DNA of 64,000 bases, taken from the NCBI RefSeq assembly GCF_000003855.2, contig NW_003101644.1, forward strand, positions 57,040 through 121,039. Direction: 5' to 3'. Each line of letters begins with the position of its first letter. The stretch's first letter is position 1. This stretch comes from Blastomyces gilchristii SLH14081 (Eukaryota; Ascomycota; Eurotiomycetes; Onygenales; Ajellomycetaceae). Under the pieces are notes generated by a model. That model was not told the origin of the DNA. It did no database searches and saw only the letters and a list, made by a program, of their open reading frames with translations. The position numbers and the translations under genes were made by a program. This document shows positions 47,863-61,080 of this stretch, piece after piece.

Positions 47863-49020
47863 GGTGTGCCACACAGGAGGGGAGGTGGAGCGGGCCAAGG
47901 ATCGACGGGTACAAAGTGAACCGGGTAGTTAACCGAAAAGCGCGCGAACGATACCGGTTGGACCAGACAGCCGCGACGGCGGGGGTTCTGAGTGGTGGAG
48001 AAGAGAGAGTGTGGGAGGAAACGACGAATGAAGTGAAGGGGGCGGGACGGGGACGAGGGAGGAGGGACTGGGTGGGGTGGGTCGCGTCCAAGGGGACGGA
48101 TGTGTAAGCAGGAAGCCGCGGGTGGTTGAGACCAGTGAAAAAATCTAGTGAGGGCGTTGGAATGAGACCAGTCCGAGGATGAAGCTTTCCGATGGCTAGT
48201 GATGTGTTGGCGACGCACACGATGCGATGCAAGGTGAAGAAGATCCTTTTTGCTCAACGGTGCGATGGGGTCGCAGAGGGAGCTGCACCTGAGCTGCGCG
48301 GCGCCCAAAGGCAGCAAGCAGTAACTAGTGGGAACAGCAGCAGTTGGTGAACTCAAACGGCCGACTTAGCGGGCGCGATATCGCCGTTAGCAGCCGGCAA
48401 GCGAGGACAGGCACGGAGGAGAAGGACGAGGAGGAGACGACATGTGCGGGAGATGGTGATGGGTGGGCGGATGGGTGGATGGGAAGGATGATGGAGGCGA
48501 CGGGCGAGGATGGGGATGGATGGGGATGGGGATGGGGATGGATGCGAAGGTGAGGTTGCAAAAAGGCGACGGACGAGGGAGAAAACCCGATGACGATAGA
48601 AAAGCAGCCACACAGACAAGCGTAAGTGTGTATACAACAGTACGGAGTAAGGATGTACGGGAAGGAACAGGCGAGGTAAGCGGATGACAAGACCAGGGAA
48701 CTTTGGCGGGCGTCGGCGGCGTTCGTCGGGGTATGGGATCGGTACAGGTACGGTCAGCGTAAGGTACGGGCGTGATACGGTACGGACAGGTACGGGCAGG
48801 TACGGTATGCTGGGCTTAGTCAGCCGACTGATTTGCGGCTCTGCTGGGGCAAGACGGAAGCTGAGTCAGCGCCGGAAGCCCTAACTCACTCCGGCGGAGT
48901 TAGGAAGGGAGAGGAGAGAGGTTGTAGATTTTGCAGAGAGGATGAGGGACAAAGGACGACGAAGTATGGCAGGGGATGAAATATAGGGATGAAAAAAAAG
49001 GTATATATATATATATATAT
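47863..49020 (-). promoter_or_regulatory. Likely promoter of the Rsc7-like gene
   Basis: G-rich on the plus strand, with a GGATGGGG array at 48,470-48,545, a GTACGG-rich cluster at 48,735-48,812, and TACGGAGTA at 48,641-48,649. The GTAC cluster resembles that upstream of the homeobox gene. A (TA)n run lies at 49,002-49,020. The transcription start cannot be placed by eye. Confidence 0.4.
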
Positions 49021-50854
49021 GTAGAAGTATATATGTAGCAAGAAGTAGGAAGAGTATGGTGGGCGGGTCAGGCTGGCATCCTTCTTTCGTTTTCTTCGCT
49101 GGCTTCTTTCGTCCTTCTTTTTTCTTAGTTACGTATATAATATCAAATATCTTCCGCTTCCCGTTTGCGTCTTAGTGCTTGATTTGTATCTTTCTCTCTC
49201 CTTTCCTTACGTACGCTGGGCGGGGGATTTATTTTCTTGTTAATTATTATCTTGGCCCTTCCACATCAGCTGGGAAGGAATAGTAATATTGGGGGGGAGG
49301 GGGGGTCCCGCCTTCTTGCATCAGCAAAAAGCGGATACCAAGTTGCAGTACGAGATAACTCCGGACAAGTTAAAAAACAAATTCCAAGAGGGGGAGGGTT
49401 GCAGCTCTCGGGGCCGGCAGAACAATCCTAATCGAGTAGGGCGGGGCCGGCGGGAAAAAAAAGGGAGCAACGATTGGAAACAAGGAAATAGACTCGCCAA
49501 CTTAGCCGTTGATAGGCTAGGAAGCGGTGAGAGGACACACACAGAGAGAGGGAGAGCGAGCGATGGAGGGGAGGGGAGGGGAGGGGGGGAGGAAGGGAGG
49601 AACGGGAGGAACGGGAGTTGGGTATGGCCTGTATGGATGGGGGAATCGAATGGGAAAGGGAGGGCGGCCCTGCGAGTGGAAATCGAAAATCTGGGGAAGG
49701 GGGATAGATAGATAGGATAGGCAAGGCGACGGTTATTGGACTGGACAAGGCTGCGGCTGGGGCCAAAGGTCGGGTCACTGGGTCCTTGGATTGGTATGTA
49801 TTATTATTAACTATTCCAAGAAACAAAAACAAAAAACAAAAAACAAAAAAGTAAAGAGGAAAATACGCTGTAATGCGAGGGAAGACAGGAGCTGGAGGGA
49901 AGCAAGCAGGTGAGGTGGGGGGGGGATTATTTTAGGCAAAGTCAAACCGGCATCGAAGGAGGGGTTGCGATGAAGGACGAAGAATGCGCGGGCGTCTTGG
50001 GACTGGAAATATAGGAGGAATAATAACTAACTACTCCAAGACATCACGAGACAGGGAGGGGGACACCGCGCTTTAACTGGCTGGCGGGGGAAGCCTTCGC
50101 CTTTCGTTTGCTTTTTCTTTTTTTTTTATTCCCACTTGATAACTAGTTAATTGATAACACACACCAACACGGGCCAAGGCGATCGTCTGCTCTTTTGCTC
50201 CCAAACGCTCACAGGAAACAAAGCAAAAATGGGAAAACATGGCTTGGGCTTGGAGAGAGTTTAGTTTCCTCACGCGCCGCCCTTGGATTCTGGTAACCAA
50301 AACGGCGGCCAATATCCATCTTGATTGGAGTAGCACGACGGAGCTAATCCTGGGATCAAGTTTAGTTTAGTTCAAGCGGGAATGACGGAAAACGAAGAAG
50401 AAAATTTGTCAGATGATTCAATTGTTTAACTAAATATTTGACTTTGACCCTTCTTTGTGTTTTACGCTGTAAGGATGCTGAACAATGCCCAGCGCATGGG
50501 CATGATGATATACGACAGGGTTAAGATCATTGTCCAGGAAATTCTCTTCGGCAGAAAGAGTGTGGTCAGGTCTCTGGCGCATTACTTACTCGGGAACTGA
50601 ACAAGCAATAACTCCCTTAAAAGAGAGATACAATACCTATCCTACACAATCTACAAAAGGCATAGGCCTCAAGAGCTAAAAAAAAACCCTACTTTCTTTT
50701 CTTTCGGAACTTGCATGGCCATTCACTTCCGACGGCTGGCATTTTTCCCTTTTTTTTCTATCTTTCCTTCTTTTTTTCTTTTTTTGCGCGGTATTGCTCC
50801 TGCTAGCAGTTCTATCTTCCTTTGGCCGGATGGACAACTGAGAAGAGGGAAGGG

Positions 50855-50889
<35 letters not shown>

Positions 50890-52681
50890 GCCACCCTTGG
50901 TCTGTCTGCATCGTTTCATTGTCCTATCACCGATCGCCGTACTTGATTCACCATGCATGAAGGTTTTTTGTTTTATAACCCCCGGTGCGAGGTGAAAATG
51001 GCCGATGAATAACGCTACTGTTGCTGCTCGGTTATGATTCGACGCGCATCCGTTGCGCTTGGCTTTGGAGACCTGGGAAGGGAAGAGAGAGGGAATGAGG
51101 GAATGAGAGGGAATGAGGGGGAAGAAGGGGGGAGCACAAGGGAGGCGGTGCGCAGGCTCCTGCACAATGTCCATCACCCGAAGAACCACCAGGGCTCTTT
51201 TATCTCCTGCTCTTGTCCTACTCGGCACAGCAAGGCCGGTTCCTTCTAGGCATACTTGCATGCACGTACATGTACTGTACATCTACCAATGCACGGTTAG
51301 TACTGATCACTCGACGAGTACAAGCTATGGGCCGACAAGGAAGAAAGGGGGGGGGTGGAAGGCTTGTTGGTTGTTTGGCAGCACGAAGGTCAAGATATGA
51401 AGGAGTAGTTATCCCTGTTCCCCCGTGTTGCGCAGTCAGCTAGTTAGTTGCCTTCCTTCCTTCTTTCCTGTTGCCAAAACGGAGAAAGGGAGAGGGAGAG
51501 AAAAATACAATGCTCTTGGGTGTGTATGTCCCCTTCAGCCTGCAGAATCATGTATGTATGCACTTGGAAGGGCAATAAAATACATCATTGTGCGCCCCCT
51601 GGTATGTGCGCAACAATAATTAACTCTTAACTGAAGCTATTTTCGCTACTGAAGAATGTAATGTACTGTACTCTTTTGCTCAGCATGAGGGAACAGGCTT
51701 TGTTTTGTCCTCTAATTCATTCCCAATGTTTAGAGAATAATATTTAATATTTTTATTTTTTATTTTTATTTTTATTTTTTATTTTTAAAGGATTTGCCGC
51801 CCGGTCGCACGCATCCACCTGATGGATTGTTAGCTTTACTGCCCCCCACCCAATCACAGCACGATCGCATTCTCTGTCAAACCACTGTAGTTACTTGTTA
51901 ACATGAATTTATACAGCCCAGCTCCATCGTTTATGGTATACTCCGTATACATTCCTCAGTATCCACCCACCGTCATGGGATCCATACAAATTCGCCCTTG
52001 CCACCTTTCTTTCTTATTTATTTTAAATGCACTTTGAAAACCAGAGCCTCCATTCCACCCATCCATCAACCGCCCCGCCCCGCCCGCCCAGAGCAAGTTT
52101 AAAAAAATGGAGGGTTAAGTTTACCGCGACGCTAACTACCCCGCAAAAACCTAAACCTAAAAAGCACTCACCCGTGGACCTTCTTGTTGGGCATTGGGCA
52201 ATAACTAGTTAGTTATTATGCAATAACTACGGAGTAGTTAGTTAATCATAATACCTAACTAGTTAAGTTCATAAGTGGGTATTACCAAATCCCCCCCCCC
52301 GAACGAGGCGCACCACACCCAAAGAAACGCCCAGACCCTCCGGAGCTTGTGCGCCCCATTTCTTCACTTTCCTGAGATCGTGTTGCCCATTCTGTCATTT
52401 TTCATTATTCGTTCCGTTTTCTTTTCTCTTTCTTAATTATATATATAACTATATATTTTCTTGGGACTTCGACGGGAGTTGGTCTGTGAGAGAGCTACGA
52501 ATCACTGGAACTTCGAGCACAGATAAAAACTTAGTGATATTTACTTCTCTTTTGGCCCGTTCTCATCAAACAAAGTTACTGTACATATATACACATAACT
52601 TCTCCGTACGTGAACCCCTGATATCTAATAAGTTGGCTACCCTACCTAGATTGGTTAACTGGCACCTGGGTTAAAAATTCT

Positions 52682-52723
<42 letters not shown>

Positions 52724-53169
52724 AAAGAAAAGAAAAGAAAAGAACGAGAAATCAAGAAAGCCACAAGCGCGCGGGGATTTTTCTTTTTTTCTTTTTTTCT
52801 TTTTCCCCCTTCCCTTTCTTTTAATGCCTTTTGCCTTCTTCTGTCAACATCCCATACCACACCCTTTAAAACAGCTTTAAAACAGGTGGGGTGCCTGCGT
52901 GGGGTTTCTTGTGTAAGGCTCAAGAAGAGAGGGGCCAGTTAGAGACGCCTATCGAGCCCACAGTGCCCCCGTTTCCCTCCATCCCATCCAGGGAAAAGTT
53001 TGGGGTGGTTGGAACGCTCAGAGGGAGGGAGGGGAGCTCTGTCCCCCCTAAGATAGGGGACCTCAGGAGTGAGAGGTGAGAGTGGTGGTGGTGCCTGGTC
53101 TGGCTAGTTAGCTGAGGTGCGTGCGAGCTTGAAAAGACAAAAGGAATTTGTATCGAACGTGGGGGAGGA

Positions 53170-53203
<34 letters not shown>

Positions 53204-56200
53204 GGTGTAATTGGAGAGACATCAGAAAGCGATAAATTCAAAATTCAATCAGGTTGCATAGGTGCAAGTTCTTACTTGCGTGTTCATCAGGGTTAAAAAA
53301 GGGGGTGGTTTTCAAGCTGGAGTCAATGAATTGCGACAGATGGGATTTATGATTGAAGTTTTTACGCAGTGTAATGATAAATGGCTACCTACGTAGATAC
53401 ACACAGTACCTACATAGATCGGAGATCGGAGGATGGTACATACAATACATAGTGTGCGGTAATCAGTTAAATAACTTACAATCGCACACATCCCGGTCGT
53501 GATTAAATGAGAGTACATGTACAGTAACTAACTTAGGGAAATACACGAAGGGGAGGCAAGGCAAGGCAGGGCAACACAGGAGGAAAAGTGCGACGCCTGG
53601 TAACTAGTGGAGTGGAGCTGTTTTTACATCCTGCTAATCCTTTCTCTGCCATCTCGGATCTATCCCGTCAAATTTGCCGCCTTTGGTTGGCTCGTTGCGA
53701 TGCTGCTGGCTATGTTGAAAACTTAGGGGTTGGACGCGCCTGTTTACTTAAGTTAGGGGTTCCCAGGATGGCGGGTTGACCCGACTCGGCTCGACTCTAA
53801 GCTTTTGACGGGTTGCTCGGGAGGAGTTTGTTCGTTAAAGCCCGGACAGCGGGTATGATATTTAGCTTTAAAGGGATCTACTCCCGCAGCAGCTCGGGAA
53901 GTTACAGGGTGGGGTGGGCGGTTGGATTTTAAAATGCCCATGATCTATCTGTAGTTATGGGGTAGTTATATAAAAGAAAGGAGGTGTAAATTCCGTCCCC
54001 CATTGTCTGTGAGTATACTCCGTATAGAACTAACCACCAAAGTATGTACAAAGCAGGTGTCACCTGTCACTACATTCGATTCTATGTAGGTACAGAGTGA
54101 CATGAGCAGGGAGGAGAGAGAAAGGGGGGTTTACAATGTCGATCAAGATACTTTCTCTTCTCACACACCCGCCAACCCTTTTCCCGGACAATGTCTCCCG
54201 CCCCTGAAGTTATGAGACTACTATTAGTTTCTGGATGTATGTAGGCAACATTAAACCTTGCCACCTACATCATTTATTCCTTCGTGTGTCTTGCCTGGGG
54301 TGATAAAAAAGCCCTATCAAACAGAACCCTGTCCATTAATGATACATTTATACCCTCATCTGACCATTACATCAAAACGGCTCTATTACCTCTTTTGGCC
54401 TTTGGCCAGAGCACAGAAAACCCTCATTCACACACCTCGTTGTTGCTGGGGGGTTCACATTTCAACATCAACATTGACTCTGATATTCTAGGCTGTGCTC
54501 CTCTCAAGGCCTGTTTATTTTGAAATCTCATCTCATTCTTGAAAATGGGCAATGGATAACTTAGTTCTACACAGAAATAGAACAGTCTTGATGACTGGTG
54601 GAGCTTGGAGCTTGTTGATAGTGAGTTGCTCAAGTAGCTTAGTTGTTGAACTGATGCACACTCTGCATGAGCTGTTGGAGAAAGCTTTTAACTATCCTGT
54701 AACTACTATGTACATATTCTTTTCTATTTCCTTTGTCTTTGATGCAAGATTTATGTGGCTTGTTGTTGACAGAAGTCTTGTTCCTACATGATGCAGTGAC
54801 ATGTTGCTTAAGCACATATTTTTCTACATTCTCTGTACAGAGTAGACTGGCGCTGGTTCACTAACTTGGCTACTAACTAGTAAAGATGTCTATATGAGGG
54901 TATTACAAGGGTTGCTTTTTCTTGCAACATAAGGCCCAGGAAGGAGAGTCTAAATCTATACTTTCACTCCACTCCTTACGTTCAATTAAGATCGCATTTA
55001 AGCACCAGGTGCTAATCATCTTTGCCCATCAGACTGTCAGTCAGCAAGGGTATTTCATCAACTCATCCATCCCCCCACACTTTTCAGAAGTTAACAAATT
55101 TGCTTTACTTTATTCTAAGACAGCTCCCGTGGACGATAGATTGCATACTACCTATCCATGTAGCGACTTCCTTGCTAGTCTGCTGCCCTGCAAGTCATGA
55201 GTTCCAGAAGGCCGAATACCCGGCGAATCCGACCAGAGTGAGCAAATCAGCATGAACTAACTATAACTAACTGTTTAGTTGTGGCTGAAAGTGCTCTCAG
55301 TGGAGTGGCCTGTGATGCTGTTCGCAGTTTTAGAGTTATTTCACGGAGTTACGCCCGAAATTGATTTTGGTGAAGACATATCCGGGGGTGGGATTGGCTC
55401 TATGAGTAGACAGTGGGTTGGTATCAACTGCATTTGACAGCTTAATGTCTCTGCAGCTTTTTTGAGCATTTTGAGTGCTTTTGACGCTTGAGGAGGAGAA
55501 ACAGGGCCTATAAACATACATGGTAGATAGACATTACTTTGTGGAACAACTTCATCCTTTCATCTTCAGGGTAAAAATATTCCTTGTCCATGAATAGATT
55601 GACTGAAGGTGATCATGAGTTTGTGTGCCAATGGCTGGTGATTGGAATAGATGCAATACCAATGATTCATTCATCAAGGAGAGGGAAATGATAACAAGGA
55701 GATAGAGAGATACACGGGGTTTTTAAAAAAAGTGAGCATCAGGCCTCAATGAAGATCCATAGATATCAGGTGTTGTCCCGAGTTAGAGCCTTGAAGTTCT
55801 CAGAGAATATGCCGCTGATAATGGTATCATTCTGAACTACTCCATTCAATTCCCACTCCCTTCCACTTCAGGTGCCATCCTCAAAGATATTTTATGACAC
55901 TGCCCCTATTTTATATTCCCCCGTTACTTTTGACCGTCCCGGCAGATATGCTTAGATATCTAATCAGAAGGTTCTTGTGATACTGCCCGTGTACAGAAAC
56001 CGAAATTTTTAACTGTAGGTTTCGCCAACGCCTATGAAAGCATATGGTCTCTGCCTGATATATCCCCCTATCACACATACAGGAAGATAGAATGGCCTGG
56101 ACCTTCAGGAGAAGCCTCGATTTGCCTTTTTTCAGTTACCCCCCGAACGCTGCTGTTGACCTGAAGGATTGAAAATGACATGGTGAATCCAACAGATGGC

Positions 56201-58576
56201 TACTCAGAGTGGCCGCCCTGCCTATGAACTAGCCGGATATTGCGAGCCGCTTTTGCAATTAATAGTTTAACTCCACTGATATGCGGGATGCTTCATGGCG
56301 TTTATGAAAGCAGTGCTAGGCGATGTCCGCGATTTGGCGGGTTCGAGCCCGGATATTTTGAAACATGCAGAGTCCGCCAGGCCCGGGTGGTATCATGTAT
56401 GCAAATGCCAGTTTGCATGTATGAGTGTGTTTGTCATGCTAATGTTTTCCTGCCTCTGCAAATCTGTAAAAGAAGAAGGGACAAATCGAGGACAAATCGA
56501 GGACAAATCGAGGACAAATCGAGGACAAATGAGCAGTTATCATGCAAACTGAGACATATGCTGGCCAAAGAACACAGCATCCGAGCTCCAATGGTTGGTC
56601 TTATTGGCTTAGGGAGGGGAGAGTGCTGGCTGATGAGCATTTATTCCTGCATTGCAATAGAGGAGGAATCAGTTTATAAAAGAGGGCCCTACTCTTTCTT
56701 GTCAAGGCATCATTGAAACTACAATCTTCTTTTTCTTTTTTGGAGTAAAGTTGTTTCGATGTTCTTCCACTGTCTCTCCTCACCAAGATGAGAACAGCCT
56801 CAATGAGGAGTTTTATGGCTGGAGGCTTTGACTGAATATGAAAGAACTTCAACAAGCTGCAACAAATCTGTGTGAGGATCTTAACACCGCCTTGAGCACA
56901 GTGGGAGGATGACATGCTTCATCCCATATTCTACCCGCCTTGAAACAAATGATATTCATCCTTCCTTCTTGCACCTCTTTGACAAGCCTTCCTTCAAGCT
57001 TCATTAGCCCCCTGTGGCCCTACCCTCAAGATAGATTGTGGTCTCCTTCATATGATAGCAGTCACACCATCAATGGCATTCCAAGAAAGCTGAAGACAAG
57101 GTGACTGAGGCCAGAGTAAAAGGAATACAGAAAGTACATCCCTCAGCGCAGCAGAATCCAATGAAAAAAAAAAATGGGGGGAGGGGATGACTTTACCCAT
57201 TCAGCACACTGAATTCAGATTGTGAAACAGATTCAACAACAGTTCTAAAAAAGACTGATTTCATGGTCTAAATTTCCCAACCACCATGATGATGTCTATC
57301 AAGAGCGAACCGCCGGACGCAGAGCATTCAAAATATCCTAGCCCTTCCATGCACTCTGTGAGAGAGTATGACATAAATAGAAAAGCGAATGGGGCGCGGG
57401 TGGTCAAATCCTGGCTCCCATTCTCCTGAGCAAGCCAAAACAGAAACAACTCTGTTTAACCCCTGATGCTGGGTACGTGAATTTCTCCGCGATGGTGACT
57501 CCCTTCGACCCAGTTTCTGGGCACAATCAGAGCAGATAGTGATTTTGGGGTACGACAATGCTTGTGTGTGCCTTGAGATCTGACAGGAATAGGGCCTGCA
57601 ATTTGTGTATAGGAGGAGCCGGAGTGTCGGAGTAATATAGCGTCATGTTCATGGCTGTCAAATGTTCAAGTTAGCCCTGGATGGGTACTTTAGATATGAA
57701 CAGGGGGATCAAACCTCTCAGAAATTGGCTTGAGTCAGCCAAAGGCGGGCGCATACAAAAAACGCTTGAACTGAGTCAAGTCAGGCCTTAGAACTATTTC
57801 CTGGGCGAAATCCCGTCAGTCATTTGAAGGTGGCTTGACTCCACCTGTGGACATAAGGCATAACTGGCCATGAAATCAGCTCAGCCTTTTCTTTTGCCCA
57901 GATTTTACATGGGCTTGACCAGTATTCATCAGACTCCTGAGTTATACCAACTTTTCAAGTTGATATGCAACAGAGAGAGATTCACAGGAAGGATTCATGG
58001 TATTCTCTTGTTTGTGTGGCGCTTCCTTGAAATATCGCCTGGAATGCGCCAACAAGTTCAAGTTTCAGAAACGAAGCCATTCGAATTGGATTATTTTCTC
58101 TCCGCCGTGAGTTGAGGCCACGGTCGGTTGATACCCATAATAAAGAGAGAAAACATTGGCAAGACGAAACTTGTCTGTTGGGAATCTTTCCGCCCAAAAC
58201 TTGGAATAGCGAAAAGTCCAACTTGTCCTCAGAAGTTGATTGGCGAGCTGAAAACTGCTATTCGACTGGAGTAATTAAAACCGGCGGTCTTGTTCCATGG
58301 CACGAACTCCAGACTGCAGATCTTCCATCGTAGAGAATTGGTTCTCCAAAATGGCACAGGGTAGGATTTCTGGTCCAATTGTTGGTGTACTGTCTAGGTT
58401 ATTCATCGCCACCCAGATCTGGAGAAAATTAAGGAGACGAACAGGACTACGGCCTATTTTAAAACGCACGAATAATATGCCAGCGTTTGATTCATATAAA
58501 TTAGAGCCTATTATCAGCTGAGATAAGTAAATACAAGTAAATGAAATTTGAAAACTCCATGCCGAAGGAGTGAGGG
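49021..58576. other. Long intergenic region, no gene recognised
   Basis: It holds simple-sequence tracts: a G-rich run at 49,566-49,600, poly(A) at 50,850-50,887, TTTTTA repeats at 51,745-51,788, poly(A) of about 39 at 52,682-52,720, poly(T) at 53,174-53,204, and an 11-bp tandem repeat (acaaatcgagg) at 56,480-56,530. TACTCCGTA words lie at 51,939, 52,228 and 54,016. Open frames up to 158 codons show no family resemblance. 54,480-54,830 looks slightly AT-enriched and could be an old repeat. A non-coding RNA or a many-exon gene cannot be ruled out. Confidence 0.4.
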
Positions 58577-59339
58577 TCACAGAAATCCAAGGAGGAGGGC
58601 ACTTGATATACTCAATCCGACCACAGCCCAGCCAGACCTTATGACCTGTTTATTGCTTAATCCGCAACTCAAATCCCATACCAAGTGTCTCACGCCGTTG
58701 AAGGAGTGGAAGGTAAATGGAAGAGCAACAGTCGTCCTCAAAAGCACCTTGGCAGCGACGGGGAGAGCTCCGAAAGACGCTGCCATAGACGCAGAGTCAA
58801 TGTGCCAACCGAGCCAGGGAGAGGCAAGATATACAGCAAAGAAGAGATAGAAGCCTCCAGACACAAGTAGCCCAGTGTTACGATGGAGGATGGAGAGAAC
58901 GGAAGTAACCTGAGGTCGGTAGATGGTTAGGTTGGGCGATATCGGGCGGTTGAGACGCTGTTTGCGAAGGAGATCATTGGGATCTTCTGAGGCTTTAGTA
59001 GACGATGCGGTTTCTCTTGTTTAACTTAGCTGTTAGAATTGACTTGAAAATCCGAGTGCTCCGGCGATGTCGGGTTGTGATGTTGCGGGACTGGTTGGGT
59101 TGATAGTGGCGGACACGGTAGGAGGTTGAACATCTATTATCACGGATTCCTCGTGACTGACCTCGTCTGAATATATGCGCTCCTAGTAAAATTGATTGGA
59201 ACTATGTAGTTTAACAGAGCCCGACTAAATATGCAATGCGCTGCGAGGGATTGTATTATTAGCAGAGCCCTGATCTCCTATTCTCCAAGTTCAACATACA
59301 TCGTCGCAGCGACTGCTGCATAATTTTCTGGGAAATCAT
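58577..59339 (-). CDS. Succinate dehydrogenase cytochrome b560 subunit, SDHC-type (possible alternative paralogue)
   Basis: Three exons on the minus strand, 59,339-59,300, 59,240-59,162 and 59,015-58,577, give 185 residues. Introns are 59 bp (GTATGT...CGCAG) and 146 bp (GTCAGT...ACAAG, branch CTAAC). The N-terminus MISQKIMQQSLRR and the Arg-rich, acid-poor stretch after it form a plausible mitochondrial import signal. QRLNRPISPNLTIYRPQ (from residue 59) is the SDHC signature before helix 1. HSFNGVRH (143-150) carries the heme and quinone-site histidines, and three membrane helices follow the family pattern. SDHC anchors complex II in the inner membrane and binds heme b and ubiquinone. Unusually, residues 77-85 read TSVLSILHR, where canonical filamentous-ascomycete SDHC has TWYLSxLNR. 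This suggests a divergent paralogue, though it may be the sole SDHC of this fungus. Confidence 0.85.
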
Positions 59340-61080
59340 TCCGTGTTGGTTGGCAGCAGAAGGCAATTAGCTATCATAGTAAAGAGACTGTCTTGGAGGG
59401 AGGAGAGAGAGGTGGAGAAAAGATAAATCAGAGGATGGCCTGAACGCTATCACTCGTTTTATGAAGTTACGAGTCGGTCAAATTCCGGCGCTATTCTCAA
59501 GTCAGTGCTTACTTTTACTCAACCCTGCACAATTAACACCCCCGTACAGAATAGACCCCTGACGCGGAAATAGCCCGAGCACATTCTACTCGCCGGCGGT
59601 TGTCTCTTTTCGTATATCATATACATACGTTCAAACAATGGGATATAGCCTGAGTTAAAGAAGATGGGTTCCGACTTCGCAGAGTTTAAAATTGAAGTCA
59701 TATTCTGGTTCTGATACGGATTAGATCACCGTTGATACTACGTAGTACGTCTATAAGCTGAGGGGCAGGATCGCCAGTTCAAGCGATTTTTGTCCACACA
59801 CTGAACCTACCATCGCCAAATCTGTCCCCCTGTTTTATGAATTATTGATATCGCGAAATAAACATATTTCAGGTGAATAGCCGATCAGTTTAGTTGCAAT
59901 GTATGGCGCACTCCGCTTCCTGAAAATATCTAACTACCTAAATCAACGAGAACTGCATATAGTCTGAAACCCATTCCTCAGTTGAACACTCGACTTTCTA
60001 AAAGCCTTCTGAGGAGTAAGCTCATAGGCTCTAATGGTCCAACACTGTGTAAGAAATCAACATTTCTGATTTCTCCCTCCTACAGGACTGACTGGCGTCA
60101 AAGGGTTAGAGATATACATATCTTATTACCATGGTTTTGAAACTGCGTCAGGGCGGATTTCATTCACCTAAGCCGGCCACAGGATTCAGCAACCATGGGC
60201 CCATCCGACCCTTAATTTTAAGCTTAAATTTAGCGACAAAGCTTAAAAGCTCATCACCAACACAAGCCGGCGCAGCCTATCAGTAATAGTAGTGTGATAT
60301 TACCAATTTTCGCCCTTTACAAGTTCCCTCTAAATCGAGTAGTCACGTCTCCTGTTAAAATTTTAAGTATTGCTTCCAAAGACTAAAGTACTGAATTTAT
60401 TATAAATTTCTTGCCATTAGCAAGGAGCAAACTATGTGTCTCTGCTCGAAATTCCGGGGCGGACCTTGATGTGCATGTTGAAACGGATTTTTAGTCTTTC
60501 CAGTATGGACATGTTTCCACACCTGTGACGGCAAAAGGTAGCGCGGGCAAGGCGAGAGACTGCAAGCGTTTTATCAACTATTTGGGAGTGCCCTTCTGGA
60601 AAATTTGGCAGTATGAACCTCCTCCGCTGAGCCATCAATCCGCGTTGCCCTAACTGCCGCGTTAACCTATCTCATGGCAAAATTATCAAATAATGCATGC
60701 GCGAAAGCTCGTGGCTTTGTCAATTTCCTTTCCTTTTTTACAATTTTTCTTCCTTCATTTCTCTTCGTTGAAGGTTATCCAACATCTCTGATATATATAT
60801 CTGTAACTCATTCATTCATCATTCACTTTCTATGTCTATGTTATCGTGTTTTAGTCCAAAGGAAAAGAAAGGAAAGAAAGGGAAAGCAAGAAAATGGCAG
60901 CACAACAAGAGAGCAACAATACTCCGTCCAGCTGTTTGCATCTTGTTTGTGCGCCGAAAAGGGTCTTGACGGTAAAAACGAGCGTATGAACAAAAAGACC
61001 CGCGGTAAATTGACTCTGGGGAAATGAATAATACTAAAATAAACACCCACGCAAACAAACTCCTTACAAGGATAATATTT
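59340..61080. other. Intergenic region between SDHC and Sld3 genes
   Basis: About 1.7 kb with no recognised gene. It should contain the SDHC promoter (near 59,340-59,700) and the 3' end of the Sld3 gene. Short frames on both strands show no family resemblance. A small AT palindrome (ttttaagcttaaat) occurs near 60,216. Confidence 0.4.

Noticed and set aside
52682..52720. Poly(A) run as a retroposed transcript tail
   Set aside because: No recognisable retroposed sequence or target duplication lies beside it; homopolymer runs are frequent throughout this intergenic region.
56240..56716. 158-codon open frame, and a GGTTCGAGCCC B-box-like match within it
   Set aside because: The frame contains an 11-bp tandem repeat (not a multiple of 3) and no known family; no A box or pairing acceptor arm accompanies the B-box match.
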